From NCBI RefSeq assembly GCF_022842015.1, contig NZ_JALHQJ010000001.1:1-64000 (forward strand): 64,000 nt of DNA, read 5' to 3'. Shown here piece by piece: positions 10,483 to 20,618 of the stretch. The notes below the pieces were generated by a model. It saw nothing but the letters and a program-made list of their open reading frames with translations. It made no database searches and was not told the origin of the DNA. The position numbers and the translations under genes were made by a program. Within the stretch, counting starts at the first letter, position 1. Each line of letters begins with the position of its first letter. The DNA comes from Nitrosomonas sp. Its GTDB lineage: Bacteria; Pseudomonadota; Gammaproteobacteria; Burkholderiales; Nitrosomonadaceae.

Positions 10483-10485
10483 TAA

Positions 10486-10890
10486 ATGTCATTGTTTAAT
10501 GTATTTGGTATAGCAAGCTCGGCCATGTCTGCACAGTCGCAACGTTTGAATGTGGTGGCGAGTAATCTTTCTAATGCGGACAGTGTAACCAGCTCGACTG
10601 GAGAGCCTTACCGTGGACGTCAAGTTGTTTTCAGCACATTACGTGCGGATGCTAATGGTGCAGCTGGTGTTAAGGTTGCAGGTGTTATTCATGATCCCTC
10701 GCCAATGCGACAAGTATTTGAGCCCAATCATCCATTTGCGAATCCAAGCGGTTATGTAACGATGCCGAATGTCAGTGTCGTCGATGAAATGGTCAATATG
10801 ATGTCGGCTTCACGCTCGTATCAAAATAGTGTCGATATGATGAACACTACTAAATCACTGCTGCAAAAAACCCTGACTATAGGCCAATAA
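10486..10890 (+). CDS. flgC: flagellar basal body rod protein FlgC
   Basis: FlgC is the second proximal rod subunit. The 134-residue protein has the standard rod/hook N-terminal signature (SSAMSAQSQRLNVVASNLSNADS) and the FlgC-typical C terminus VSVVDEMVNMMSASRSYQNSVDMMNT, which forms the coiled-coil packing helix. It is exported by the flagellar type III apparatus, so it has no Sec signal. It lies directly after flgB and 11 bp before flgD, with the GGAG of the flgD ribosome-binding site just after its stop. Confidence 0.97.
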   Translation: MSLFNVFGIASSAMSAQSQRLNVVASNLSNADSVTSSTGEPYRGRQVVFSTLRADANGAAGVKVAGVIHDPSPMRQVFEPNHPFANPSGYVTMPNVSVVDEMVNMMSASRSYQNSVDMMNTTKSLLQKTLTIGQ

Positions 10891-10901
10891 AGGAGCATTT
10901 C

Positions 10902-11570
10902 ATGAATTCAGTACAACAACAAACCGATTCGCAATCAGTATCATTGGGAACCACGACAGGTATCACAACTAAGAAACAAGCCGAGGATCCTCAAGATCGC
11001 TTTCTGAAGCTTCTGGTCACCCAAATGAAAAATCAGGATCCATTGAAACCGCTGGATAACGCAGAAGTGACCAGTCAGTTGGCACAAATTAGCACGGTGA
11101 CAGGTATCGATAAATTAAATTCAACGCTGCAGCAATTGGTTTCTAGTACTGATGATAGTCGATCAGTAGAGGCGTTGGGAATGATTGGACATAGCGCTTT
11201 CGTTCCCGGCAAGTCAATATCTCTTGAAGGAGAGGGTGCCATAGCTGGGATCGAATTAGAACAATCGGTTGATCAAGCTATTGTAACGATATTTGATAGT
11301 TCGGGGATTGTAATTCACACCAAGGAACTGGGTGTGCAACCGGCCGGTGTTAGTACTATTGGTTGGGATGGCATGACAAATAGCGGCACTAAAGCTGCCG
11401 ATGGTGACTATACCTTTGCAGTCACGGCAAAACAGGGTGACAAGGAAGTAAAAGTCGACACACTTTCATTTGGCACAGTAAACAGTGTTTCCCATGGTGA
11501 GCTGGGAACGCATCTGGATATGGGTAAGTTGGGATTAGTCAGTTTATCTGACATTAAACAGGTTTTTTGA
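10902..11570 (+). CDS. flgD: flagellar hook assembly scaffold FlgD
   Basis: FlgD is the transient hook cap that guides FlgE polymerisation and is later displaced. The N-terminal secretion and cap region carries the hallmark DRFLKLLVTQMKNQDPLKP (about 32-50) and NAEVTSQLAQISTV. The C-terminal half holds Ig-like/tudor-like beta domains, with GWDGMTNSGTKAADGDYTF near residue 150. Its 222 residues are normal for the family. A GGAG sits 7 bases before the ATG. Confidence 0.96.
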   Translation: MNSVQQQTDSQSVSLGTTTGITTKKQAEDPQDRFLKLLVTQMKNQDPLKPLDNAEVTSQLAQISTVTGIDKLNSTLQQLVSSTDDSRSVEALGMIGHSAFVPGKSISLEGEGAIAGIELEQSVDQAIVTIFDSSGIVIHTKELGVQPAGVSTIGWDGMTNSGTKAADGDYTFAVTAKQGDKEVKVDTLSFGTVNSVSHGELGTHLDMGKLGLVSLSDIKQVF

Positions 11571-11583
11571 TTAGGAGAACAAG

Positions 11584-12858
11584 ATGAGTTTTCAACAAGG
11601 TTTAAGTGGTTTAAGTGCGGCATCGACAAATCTTGATGTCGTTGGCAATAACATTGCCAATGCGAATACTGTTGGGTATAAACAAGCTCAAGCTCAATTT
11701 ACCGATATATTTGCAAACTCGTTGGACGGGGCAGGTTCTTCCCGTACGCAGATAGGTATCGGTGCGCGGGTAGCCACGGTCGCACAATCATTTAATCAAG
11801 GGGATATTGCGCCAACTAATAATCCGCTGGATATAGCGATAAATGGACAAGGCTTTTTCCGCATGAGTGATAACGGTGTAATCAGTTATAGTCGGAACGG
11901 TCAGTTTCGTCTTGATGGGAATGGGTTTCTTACAGATGCAAATGGAACAAATTTAACGGGATATGCTGCAGGTGCCGATGGAAACATAGACTCCAGTCGA
12001 CCAACCCTTTTGAAATTAAGTACTTCTGATATTCCACCAAAAATTACATCAACTTTCAACTTGGGTTTTAATTTGAAATCAGATGCAACAGCACCTGAAG
12101 TGGCTACTTTTGATGCGAATAACCTCAGGAGCTTTACTGACACAAATTCTGGGAGGTTTTTCGATAGCCTGGGTAATGAGCATATATTTACCTATTATTT
12201 TCAGAAATCAGATACAACAGCCAATACATGGAATATGTATGCGAGTGTCGATGGTGCAGTTGATCCAACAACGGGTGTTCCTATTGGGGTTACTCTAGAC
12301 GGCGCTGCTTCAGTAACCTTAACGTTCGATAGTAATGGAATTTTGACTGCACCGTCTGCACCTTTTGACGTGTCGGTTGATTTTGCAACCATCGAACCGA
12401 CGCTGGGAGCAGGCTCTCCTATGGTTTTTGCTTTGGATATCACAACAGCCACACAATTTGGACCTGCTTTTGGCGTTAATTTAGCACAGGGTGATGGGTA
12501 TGCATCGGGTCGGTTGGCTGGTTTTACCACAGCTGCTGATGGTGTGATTCAAGGAAATTATAGTAATGGGCAAAATAGGTCACTGGGACAAGTTGTCTTG
12601 GCTAATTTTGTTAATCCACAAGGCCTAAATCCTATTGGGGATGGCCGTTGGATAGAAACACCCAGTTCAGGCCAACCTTTGGTTGGGCAGCCAAACTCGG
12701 GAACATTAGGAACACTTCAACCTTCAGCCGTTGAAGCTGCCAATGTGGATTTAACCTCTGAATTGGTGAAAATGATTACCGCGCAGCGCATGTATCAAGC
12801 AAATGCTAAGACCATTGAGACCCAGGATGCTGTTTTGCAAACATTGGTTAATCTTTAA
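11584..12858 (+). CDS. flgE: flagellar hook protein FlgE
   Basis: FlgE builds the flagellar hook, the flexible joint between rod and filament. It has 424 residues. The N terminus GLSGLSAASTNLDVVGNNIANANTVG is the flagellar rod/hook signature. The middle carries the FlgE D1/D2 domains (for example DIAINGQGFFRMS and QFRLDGNGFLTDANG). The C terminus ends with VDLTSELVKMITAQRMYQANAKTIETQD. An AGGAG sits a few bases before the ATG. It lies between flgD and flgF in conserved order. Confidence 0.97.
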   Translation: MSFQQGLSGLSAASTNLDVVGNNIANANTVGYKQAQAQFTDIFANSLDGAGSSRTQIGIGARVATVAQSFNQGDIAPTNNPLDIAINGQGFFRMSDNGVISYSRNGQFRLDGNGFLTDANGTNLTGYAAGADGNIDSSRPTLLKLSTSDIPPKITSTFNLGFNLKSDATAPEVATFDANNLRSFTDTNSGRFFDSLGNEHIFTYYFQKSDTTANTWNMYASVDGAVDPTTGVPIGVTLDGAASVTLTFDSNGILTAPSAPFDVSVDFATIEPTLGAGSPMVFALDITTATQFGPAFGVNLAQGDGYASGRLAGFTTAADGVIQGNYSNGQNRSLGQVVLANFVNPQGLNPIGDGRWIETPSSGQPLVGQPNSGTLGTLQPSAVEAANVDLTSELVKMITAQRMYQANAKTIETQDAVLQTLVNL

Positions 12859-12886
12859 CTTTATTACCCGAGCTGAGTAAGCATTC

Positions 12887-13630
12887 ATGGACCGACTTAT
12901 TTATACATCGATGACTGGTGCGAACCATACGCTGAATCAACAAGCGACCGTTGCACACAATCTCGCTAATGCATCGACAACGGGGTTTCGGGCTGAGGCT
13001 AATGCATTCCGCGCTGTCCCAATATATGGCGATGGATTGCCGACACGTGCTTTTGTTGTGGATTCTACGACAGGCTCCGATTTCACTACGGGTCCATTGG
13101 AGACAACTGGACGTGATCTTGATGTTGCTGTTCGTGGCCCTGGCTGGATTACCGTACAACTTGATAATGGTGAAGAGGCGTATACCCGGAATGGCAGCTT
13201 GCAAGTTGGTGCCAATGGTTTGTTGTTAACACAAAATGGATTGAAAGTTAAAGGTGATGTGGGGGTCATTTCTGTTCCGCCGGAAACACGCATTACTATC
13301 GGTGTAGATGGAACTGTATCGACAGTCCCGCTTAATGCCCTGCCAAATACGGTGGCTATAGTTGGGCGAATTAAATTGGTTAATCCCCTAGAGGAAAATC
13401 TTGTAAAAGGTGCCGATGGCTTGTTTCGTCAAAAAGATGGCAAAGAAGCGATCGTTGATGCCAGAGTTCGATTGATTGATGGAACACTGGAAGGAAGTAA
13501 CGTGAATGTTGTGCATGAAATGGTCAGTATGATCGCTCTGGCTCGTCAGTTCGATATGCAAATGAAGATGCTGGAGAACGCGGAGCGCAATGCGCAACAG
13601 GCAAGTCAAATTATGCTAGTTAGAGCTTAG
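12887..13630 (+). CDS. flgF: flagellar basal body rod protein FlgF
   Basis: FlgF is a distal rod subunit. The 247-residue protein begins RLIYTSMTGANHTLNQQATVAHNLANASTTGFRAE, typical for FlgF, which differs from FlgG in this segment. It has the rod-protein middle LDVAVRGPGWITVQL and EEAYTRNGSLQVGANG, and ends with VNVVHEMVSMIALARQFDMQMKML. It is secreted through the flagellar export gate. It lies 28 bp after flgE and 27 bp before flgG. Confidence 0.96.
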   Translation: MDRLIYTSMTGANHTLNQQATVAHNLANASTTGFRAEANAFRAVPIYGDGLPTRAFVVDSTTGSDFTTGPLETTGRDLDVAVRGPGWITVQLDNGEEAYTRNGSLQVGANGLLLTQNGLKVKGDVGVISVPPETRITIGVDGTVSTVPLNALPNTVAIVGRIKLVNPLEENLVKGADGLFRQKDGKEAIVDARVRLIDGTLEGSNVNVVHEMVSMIALARQFDMQMKMLENAERNAQQASQIMLVRA

Positions 13631-13657
13631 CAACAATTAAATATAGGAATTGATCAA

Positions 13658-14440
13658 ATGATACGTTCATTATGGATTTCCAAAACGGGTTTAGAAGCAC
13701 AGCAAACTAAATTGGATGTTATTGCTAATAATTTGGCGAATGTTAATACCAATGGCTTTAAGCGGTCTCGTGCAGTATTTGAAGATTTGATGTATCAAAC
13801 ATTGCGACAACCAGGCGCTCAGTCTTCGCAACAGACTCAATTGCCTTCCGGCTTACAGCTTGGTACGGGCGTTAAACCAGTTGCAACTGAAAGTATATTC
13901 ACTCAGGGAATAATACAACCAACTGATAATCCTCGCGATGTGGCAATCCGGGGGTTGGGTTTCTTTCAGGTTTTAATGCCTGATGGTACAACAGCTTATA
14001 CACGTGATGGAGCATTTCAATTAGACCTTAATGGTCAACTTGTAACATCCAGTGGATATATGGTGCAGCCGGCAATTGTTGTTCCACCAAATACACAGAC
14101 CGTCACTGTAGGGCGAGATGGTACCGTATCTGCAACAGTGCCAGGTGCAACTGCACCGATACAGCTTGGCAATATTCAATTGGCAAGTTTTATTAATCCA
14201 TCGGGATTACAGAAAATGGGTGAGAATTTGTACATGGAAACTGCATCCAGCGGAACACCCAATCAGAATGCGCCTGGTACCAATGGACTGGGGATTCTTG
14301 ATCAGGGGTTTGTTGAAACTTCAAACGTAAGTGTAGTGGAGGAGTTGGTTAATATGATTCAAACCCAGCGCGCTTATGAAATGAATTCAAAGTCTATTGA
14401 AACATCTGATCAAATGTTGCAAAAACTGGCGCAACTATAA
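13658..14440 (+). CDS. flgG: flagellar basal body rod protein FlgG
   Basis: FlgG is the main distal rod subunit. It has 260 residues, the normal length. Visible hallmarks are the start [47 protein letters not shown], the FlgG-specific insert after that segment, [13 protein letters not shown], and the C terminus [33 protein letters not shown]. The flgH ATG that I accept starts 26 bp after its stop codon. Confidence 0.97.
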   Translation: MIRSLWISKTGLEAQQTKLDVIANNLANVNTNGFKRSRAVFEDLMYQTLRQPGAQSSQQTQLPSGLQLGTGVKPVATESIFTQGIIQPTDNPRDVAIRGLGFFQVLMPDGTTAYTRDGAFQLDLNGQLVTSSGYMVQPAIVVPPNTQTVTVGRDGTVSATVPGATAPIQLGNIQLASFINPSGLQKMGENLYMETASSGTPNQNAPGTNGLGILDQGFVETSNVSVVEELVNMIQTQRAYEMNSKSIETSDQMLQKLAQL

Positions 14441-14465
14441 CTGGTTAATTACCGGGAGTAATAGA

Positions 14466-15182
14466 ATGGTTAACAGCCAACTGCTGATAGACAATAAATA
14501 TAGCTCTCTGTATGTGTTGATACTCTTCATGCTTGCATCGGGTTGCACATCCATTCCAGCGACAGTTACCCATCAACCTAATTCTTTGCGTCCAGCCCAT
14601 CAAAGCTTGGCGGTTATTCAGCCTAATGGCTCCATTTTGCAAGCCCTTAATAGCACGACGAATGGAGTGCGCTATACACCATTATTTGAGGATCGACGCG
14701 CAAGAAGTGTTGGCGATACAATCATTGTTACCTTGAACGAACGAACAAATGCAAGTAAGAGTTCAGAAAGTAATGTGGATCGCTCTGGAAGTATTGATTT
14801 CTCGGTTCCTAGTCTTTTGGGGATACCTTTAAGTTTTTTAAAAAAACATGCCACAGTTGAAGCTAAATCCAACAATAGTTTTGATGGCGGCGGTGAAAGT
14901 TCTAGTAAGAATAATTTTATAGGAACGATTACGGTAACAGTGATTGAGGCACTACCAAATGGAAACATGGTTGTCAGCGGAGAGAAACAAATTGGAATAA
15001 ACCAGGGACAAGAGTTTATAAGGCTTTCTGGAGTGATCAATCCAATACATGTTATGGCAAACACCATATCATCAACACAGATAGCCGATGCACGCATTGA
15101 ATACCGCGCCAACGGTTATATTGATGAAGCACAGACAATGGGATGGCTATCACGCTTTTTTCTAAATGCGACACCTTTTTGA
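14466..15182 (+). CDS. flgH: flagellar L-ring lipoprotein FlgH
   Basis: FlgH forms the outer-membrane L ring around the flagellar rod. I place the start at the ATG at 14466, preceded by GGGAG; the track ORF begins inside flgG. From there the 238-residue protein has a lipoprotein signal with lipobox LASGC. Family segments include [30 protein letters not shown] near the N terminus and [25 protein letters not shown], followed by [32 protein letters not shown] at the C terminus. It is followed by flgI after 46 bp. Confidence 0.96.
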   Translation: MVNSQLLIDNKYSSLYVLILFMLASGCTSIPATVTHQPNSLRPAHQSLAVIQPNGSILQALNSTTNGVRYTPLFEDRRARSVGDTIIVTLNERTNASKSSESNVDRSGSIDFSVPSLLGIPLSFLKKHATVEAKSNNSFDGGGESSSKNNFIGTITVTVIEALPNGNMVVSGEKQIGINQGQEFIRLSGVINPIHVMANTISSTQIADARIEYRANGYIDEAQTMGWLSRFFLNATPF

Positions 15183-15228
15183 TGGTTTTAATACATTTAT
15201 CTGATTTCCTAAGAAAACACATGCCATT

Positions 15229-16338
15229 ATGAAAATTCCGCACCTAATTATCCATAGCCTACTGATGATATGTTTGTTGTTACCGGGCATAAGTTTTGCG
15301 GATCGAATTAAGGATTTAGCATCGATTCAGGGAGTGCGTAATAATCAATTGATAGGCTATGGTTTAGTTGTTGGCTTAGATGGCAGTGGTGATATGACTA
15401 CCCAGACGCCATTTACGGTACAAAGCATTATTAGTATGCTGGGACAATTAGGCGTTAATCTGCCGCCCGGCACCAATTTGCAGCTAAGGAATGTTGCCGC
15501 TGTGATGGTAACAGCAACACTGCCTGCATTTACTAAAACCGGGCAACATATTGATGTTACGGTGTCATCCATGGGTAATGCAAAAAGCTTGCGTGGAGGT
15601 ACATTGTTAATGACTCCGCTAAAAGGAGCCGATAATCAAGTTTATGCGATGGCGCAAGGAAGTATTCTGGTAGGCGGTATCGGAGCGGCTGCTGGAGGAA
15701 GCAGTGTACAGGTTAATCATCTTAGCGTTGGGAGAATCAGTGGGGGAGGTATAGTTGAGCGTGAAATTCCAACAGTAGTCGGGCAGGGGGATTATATTAA
15801 TCTTGAGTTAAATTCAACCGACTTTACAACGGTGAATCGAATTGTGGATGCCATCAATTTACTTTACCCATCTTCTGCTGTTGCGGTTGATGGACGTGTT
15901 GTGCAAGTAAAAGCGCCTATAGAAACTAGTCAGAGAATTATGTTTATTTCTCAGATTGAAAGCATGGATGTCGTTCCCGCTAAAGCAACAGCAAAAGTCA
16001 TTGTCAATTCCCGCACCGGATCTATTGTAATGAATCAATCGGTCACGCTTGAAACAAGTGCTATTGCGCATGGCAATTTATCGATCATTATCAATACTGA
16101 ACCTGTCATTAGTCAACCAGGCCCATTCGCACAGCGCGGTGAGACTGTTGTTACACAACGATCTCAAGTTGAAATACGTACTGACGAAGGAAATTTAATG
16201 CTGTTGCCAAATGGTGCTGATCTTGGTGAGGTTGTTAAAGCTTTAACGGCGATTGGCGCAACAACACAAGATTTATTGTCAATTTTACAAGCACTAAAAG
16301 CGGCAGGTTCGCTGCGCGCAGACTTGGAAATTATTTAA
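15229..16338 (+). CDS. flgI: flagellar P-ring protein FlgI
   Basis: FlgI forms the periplasmic P ring, assembled with FlgA's help. The 369-residue precursor has a signal peptide (LIIHSLLMICLLLPGISFA) directly followed by the mature FlgI start DRIKDLASIQGVRNNQLIGYGLVVGLDGSGD. Other segments are FTVQSIISMLGQLGVNLPPG and the end LPNGADLGEVVKALTAIGATTQDLLSILQALKAAG. It lies between flgH and flgJ in the operon. Confidence 0.97.
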   Translation: MKIPHLIIHSLLMICLLLPGISFADRIKDLASIQGVRNNQLIGYGLVVGLDGSGDMTTQTPFTVQSIISMLGQLGVNLPPGTNLQLRNVAAVMVTATLPAFTKTGQHIDVTVSSMGNAKSLRGGTLLMTPLKGADNQVYAMAQGSILVGGIGAAAGGSSVQVNHLSVGRISGGGIVEREIPTVVGQGDYINLELNSTDFTTVNRIVDAINLLYPSSAVAVDGRVVQVKAPIETSQRIMFISQIESMDVVPAKATAKVIVNSRTGSIVMNQSVTLETSAIAHGNLSIIINTEPVISQPGPFAQRGETVVTQRSQVEIRTDEGNLMLLPNGADLGEVVKALTAIGATTQDLLSILQALKAAGSLRADLEII

Positions 16339-16354
16339 CCCCGAGAGTACACCC

Positions 16355-17362
16355 ATGATGATATCACCGGATATTTCAAGCAAGCTTGCGATTGATGCTA
16401 AAAGCATTGATGATTTGCACTTGATGGCTAAGCGTAACCCGGAGCAGGCTTTGCACAAGGCGGCACAGCAATTCGAGGCATTGTTTATGAACATGTTACT
16501 TAAAAGCATGCGGGAAGCAACTCCTAAGGATGGAATGTTTGATAGTCAGCAAACACAGTTTTTTACGCAAATGTATGACCAACAGCTTGCTCAGCACCTG
16601 TCAACCAAAGGGATTGGCATTGCTAACATATTAGTAAAACAATTAAGTAGAGTTGATGGGTCGATTGAACCACAGACTTCGATAAGCCAGGCCGATGCCA
16701 TTTTGTCTTCTATCAATGCAGTCAATCAACCATTATTGATAAAAAATGGGCATCCAAATGATAGATCAGAACAATTGTGGCCTAGTACATATAATTCAAG
16801 GCAAACGCTGACCTCAGTAGAAAAAATGAATTCGTCGGATGAAGCTTTTGTTGCACCTGCCCAAGTCGAATTACAAATGAAGAAGTCATTTAATCGATCA
16901 ATGGATTTTATCAATACGCTTCTGCCACATGCAAAGATTGCCTCACAATCGACGGGTATTCCTCCTCATTTTATGCTGGCCCAAGCGGCGCTGGAGAGTG
17001 GATGGGGTAAACATGAGATTCGTCGTGCTGATAATAGCCCAAGCTACAATCTGTTTGGTATTAAAGCCAGTGCAAGCTGGAAAGGTGACACTGTGGAGAA
17101 GGTAACTACTGAATATATCAATGGTACACCGCAAAAAATAGTCGATAAATTTCGTGCTTATAGCTCCTATGCGGAAGGATTTAATGATTATGCTAGATTG
17201 TTATTGGATAATCCACGTTATGCAAAAGTCTTAGAATCTTCTGATTTCTCGGCGTTTGCAACGGGTCTGCAGCGAGCCGGTTATGCAACCGATCCAAAAT
17301 ATGCCGAGAAGTTGATTCGAATAAATAATAGTGAAGCATTACAGAATCGTGAGTTCATCTGA
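16355..17362 (+). CDS. flgJ: flagellar rod-capping protein/peptidoglycan hydrolase FlgJ
   Basis: FlgJ caps the growing rod and opens the peptidoglycan for it. This is the two-domain form (335 residues). The N-terminal rod-binding domain contains AAQQFEALFMNMLLKSMREATP and a tail ending in YDQQLAQHLSTKGIGIANILV. After a linker of roughly 90 residues comes a C-terminal glucosaminidase domain (about 180-330) with FMLAQAALESGWGKHEI, which holds the catalytic Glu, then NLFGIKAS, TTEYINGTPQKIVDKFRAYSSYAEGFNDY and YAEKLIRI. It follows flgI by 16 bp. Confidence 0.97.
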   Translation: MMISPDISSKLAIDAKSIDDLHLMAKRNPEQALHKAAQQFEALFMNMLLKSMREATPKDGMFDSQQTQFFTQMYDQQLAQHLSTKGIGIANILVKQLSRVDGSIEPQTSISQADAILSSINAVNQPLLIKNGHPNDRSEQLWPSTYNSRQTLTSVEKMNSSDEAFVAPAQVELQMKKSFNRSMDFINTLLPHAKIASQSTGIPPHFMLAQAALESGWGKHEIRRADNSPSYNLFGIKASASWKGDTVEKVTTEYINGTPQKIVDKFRAYSSYAEGFNDYARLLLDNPRYAKVLESSDFSAFATGLQRAGYATDPKYAEKLIRINNSEALQNREFI

Positions 17363-17444
17363 TGAAGAAAAATTTTCAATTCTTTTATTAACTTACCGAT
17401 ATAACTATTATAGATTTTTATAAATTAAAGGTCGGATATAAGCT

Positions 17445-19361
17445 ATGGGAAATGGTATTCTTGACATTGGGATTTCTGGTTTATTAGCTGCGCAGAATCA
17501 GTTACTAACAACCAGCCATAATATTAGTAATATGGCTACCCCTGGGTATAATCGCCAGCAGGTTATGCTTAATACCAATATGCCACAATCATCGGGAGCC
17601 GGATTTGTTGGGCGCGGAGTTCACTCGACCACAGTTCAACGCGTATACAATCAATTTCTTGCTAACCAATCGTTACAGATTCAAACACAAAGCCAGTCGC
17701 TCGATAGTCAATATGCACAAATAAAACAATTAGACGATTTGTTGGGAGACACTGCTTCCGGACTTTCTCCGACACTTCAAAATTTTTTTAGTGCGCTACA
17801 AGATGTGGCATCAAATCCATCGGTAGTTCCATCACGACAGGCTATGATAAGTAATGGAGAAGCGCTTGCGGCGCGTTTCCAAGACATGGATCAGCGTATG
17901 TCACAAATGAGAGAAGGTATTAACGCTCAAGTCACCAGTATTGTGGTTGAGGTAAATTCATTAGCAAGCCAATTGGCCGATATAAATCAACAGATCACAT
18001 TGGCGGAAGGTGCGGCTGGTGGGCAGCCCGCTAATGATATGCTGGATCAGCGCGATGAACTCATAAATCGACTAAGTAAATTAATCAATACGGATACTGT
18101 TCGGGAAAGTGGTGGTGCTATAAATGTTTTCGTTGGTAATGGCCAAGCATTAGTTGTAGGAAGTAAAGCACTAACGTTACAAGCGATTCAATCATCTGAC
18201 AATCCAAGCGATTTAACCTTAGGTCTTGTTTCTAGAAATAGCACTATTCAAATTCCTGAGAGTCAGATCACAGGCGGAGCTTTAGGAGGACTTTTACATT
18301 TTCGAAGTGATACGCTGGATAGCGCACAAAATGCATTAGGAAGAGTGGCCATTACTTTAGCTCATAGTTTTAATGAGCAACATCAATTGGGTGTGGATCT
18401 AAATGGAGATATGGGGGGGAATTTCTTCACTGTGTCTTCACCCAAAGTAACATCAGCCTTAACCAATAATCCGACTTCTAGTATTACTGCAAGTATAAGT
18501 GATTATGGTGCCTTAACTGCGAGCGACTATCAGTTCTCGTACGATGGTACTAACTATACATTGACAAGACTGTCGGATAATACTTCGATAAGCACTTTAG
18601 TTGCTCCATCAGGAGGGGCGCCATTAATGCTTGATGGTATTTCCGTTACGGGAGCGACTATTCTTGCCAATGAAAGATTTAGGATACAACCTACTGTAAA
18701 TGGTGCGAAAGATATTGCAGTAAATATTAATGACACATCCAAAATTGCTGCAGCGGGGCCTAATCGTGCCAGTGCAGCAATTGCGAATACGGGCACTGGA
18801 AAAATCAGTGCCGGAACTGTAAATCCATTGCCCCTAGATCCTAATCTACAGCAACCATTAACTATAACATTTCATTCACCATACGATGGTCAATATGATG
18901 TGACTGGTACTGGCACTGGGTTGCCGGCTACGAATCAAGCATATGCCGAAGGAGCGGATATTAGCTTCAATGGTTATACTTTCCAAATTAGTGGGAGCCC
19001 CGCTGCAGGAGATATCTTTACAATTGCACCTAACCTTAACGGATCTGCTGATAATCGTAATGCATTGTTACTGGGTGCTTTGCAAACCAAAAATACCGTA
19101 GGAAATGGGACGGCATCATACCAATCTGCATACGGACAGCTGGTTAGTCAAGTTGGTAATAAGACACGGGAGTTAGAAGTGACCAGTAAGTCGCAAGCTA
19201 ATTTTCTTGCACAAATTGAAAATACTATACAGTCTACATCAGGTGTTAATCTAGATGAAGAAGCTGCTAATTTAATGCGCTTCCAGCAGGCTTATCAAGC
19301 TGCAAGTAAGATCATTGAAATGAGCAATACATTATTTGATTCAATTCTTCGCATTCGTTAG
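17445..19361 (+). CDS. flgK: flagellar hook-associated protein 1 FlgK
   Basis: FlgK is the first hook-filament junction protein. Its 638 residues begin with GISGLLAAQNQLLTTSHNISNMATPGYNRQ, the family signature, contain the helical D0/D1 region (DMLDQRDELINRLSKLINT), and end with VNLDEEAANLMRFQQAYQAASKIIEMSNTLFDSIL. The variable central part (roughly 330-540) is rich in Thr, Ser and Gly, as expected for the surface-exposed domain. The 82-bp gap after flgJ is the longest in the operon and may hold a separate promoter for the flgKL pair, but I found no clear FliA site there. Confidence 0.96.
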   Translation: MGNGILDIGISGLLAAQNQLLTTSHNISNMATPGYNRQQVMLNTNMPQSSGAGFVGRGVHSTTVQRVYNQFLANQSLQIQTQSQSLDSQYAQIKQLDDLLGDTASGLSPTLQNFFSALQDVASNPSVVPSRQAMISNGEALAARFQDMDQRMSQMREGINAQVTSIVVEVNSLASQLADINQQITLAEGAAGGQPANDMLDQRDELINRLSKLINTDTVRESGGAINVFVGNGQALVVGSKALTLQAIQSSDNPSDLTLGLVSRNSTIQIPESQITGGALGGLLHFRSDTLDSAQNALGRVAITLAHSFNEQHQLGVDLNGDMGGNFFTVSSPKVTSALTNNPTSSITASISDYGALTASDYQFSYDGTNYTLTRLSDNTSISTLVAPSGGAPLMLDGISVTGATILANERFRIQPTVNGAKDIAVNINDTSKIAAAGPNRASAAIANTGTGKISAGTVNPLPLDPNLQQPLTITFHSPYDGQYDVTGTGTGLPATNQAYAEGADISFNGYTFQISGSPAAGDIFTIAPNLNGSADNRNALLLGALQTKNTVGNGTASYQSAYGQLVSQVGNKTRELEVTSKSQANFLAQIENTIQSTSGVNLDEEAANLMRFQQAYQAASKIIEMSNTLFDSILRIR

Positions 19362-19388
19362 ATGTATTTCTAACTTGGAGACAATATC

Positions 19389-20597
19389 ATGCGCGTTAGT
19401 ACAAATACAATTTATGAAACCGGAACAAATTTGATGCTTCAGAACCAGAGCACTTTAGTTAAGACTCAACAGCAGCTATCTACCGGTAAACGAATCCTAA
19501 CACCTTCAGATGATCCAATTGCTGCAGCACAAGCATTGAATATCACTCAAGCAGCATCATTGAATAAGCAATTTTCAGTTAATCGTGCCAGTGCAAGCTC
19601 CTCATTGGGGTTAGAAGAGAATGTATTAAAGGAATTGACCTCGATTCTTCAAAGCGTGCACAGCTCAACAGTTTACGCTGGAAATTCATCACTAAACGAT
19701 GCGGATAAAAAAATTCTTGCTACTGAATTGCGTGGTAAGTTTGACTCATTAGTTGGCCTAGCCAATACTACGGACGAGAATGGACAATTCTTGTTTTCAG
19801 GATTTCAGGCTAATACAAAACCTTTTGTGAAAACGGGGCTTAGTGTGCAGTATGCAGGGGATCAAGGACAGAGAATGAATCAGGTTGGTCCGGCGCGTCA
19901 ACTTGCTGTCAGCGATTCGGGTACTGATGTTTTTGAACGTATAAAGAACGGAAATGGTGTTTTTTCAACGGCAGCTGACTCACTAAACAATGGTACTGGC
20001 ATCATTGATAAAGGATCAGTAATTACACCAGCTAGTCTTACAGGTGCGAATTATGAGATTGATTTCACTGTTGCTGCTGGCGTGACAACTTATAACATTG
20101 TCAATACAACTACTGGATTGGCGGTTTCATCAGGAAATCCTTATACAAGTGACAGTGCAATTAGTTTTGATGGAATACAGTTAAGTATTAAAGGTGATCC
20201 AGAAAATGGAGATAAATTTACAGTTTCCCCAAGCAGCAATCAAAGTATTTTTAAAACCATGAGCGACTTAATTACGGCGCTCGAAACACCATCCAGCGGT
20301 CAACCCGGAGGCACGCGGTTGTCAAATAGTTTAGTTGCAGCGCTACAAAACATTAACAATAGCCTGGAACATGTGCTTACAAAACAAGCTGCCATTGGGG
20401 CCCGGATGAATGAAATCGATAGCTTAGAAAGTGTTGGTGATGATCAAAACATTCAATTTGAAAAATTACTTTCTAATTTACAAGACGCTGATTTGTCGGA
20501 AGTGATTTCTAATTTCCAAAGACAGCAGTTATACCTTCAGGCTGCACAGCAATCCTATGTTAAAATTTCCGGGTTGTCCTTATTCAATTATATTTGA
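19389..20597 (+). CDS. flgL: flagellar hook-associated protein 3 FlgL
   Basis: FlgL is the second junction protein, which connects FlgK to flagellin. The 402-residue protein has the flagellin-like N terminus MRVSTNTIYETGTNLMLQNQSTLVKTQQQLSTGKRILTPSDDPIAAAQAL and the C terminus LQDADLSEVISNFQRQQLYLQAAQQSYVKISGLSLFNYI. The middle third is a variable beta domain. It lies 27 bp after flgK behind a GGAG ribosome-binding site and ends the flg operon. It converges on purD with only about 20 bp between the two genes. Confidence 0.97.
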   Translation: MRVSTNTIYETGTNLMLQNQSTLVKTQQQLSTGKRILTPSDDPIAAAQALNITQAASLNKQFSVNRASASSSLGLEENVLKELTSILQSVHSSTVYAGNSSLNDADKKILATELRGKFDSLVGLANTTDENGQFLFSGFQANTKPFVKTGLSVQYAGDQGQRMNQVGPARQLAVSDSGTDVFERIKNGNGVFSTAADSLNNGTGIIDKGSVITPASLTGANYEIDFTVAAGVTTYNIVNTTTGLAVSSGNPYTSDSAISFDGIQLSIKGDPENGDKFTVSPSSNQSIFKTMSDLITALETPSSGQPGGTRLSNSLVAALQNINNSLEHVLTKQAAIGARMNEIDSLESVGDDQNIQFEKLLSNLQDADLSEVISNFQRQQLYLQAAQQSYVKISGLSLFNYI

Positions 20598-20618
20598 AAA
20601 CACTTAATTGCGCTTGGT

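Noticed and set aside
17363-17444. Possible FliA (sigma-28) promoter before flgK
   Set aside because: TAAAG and a CCGATA-like string are present but in the wrong order or spacing.
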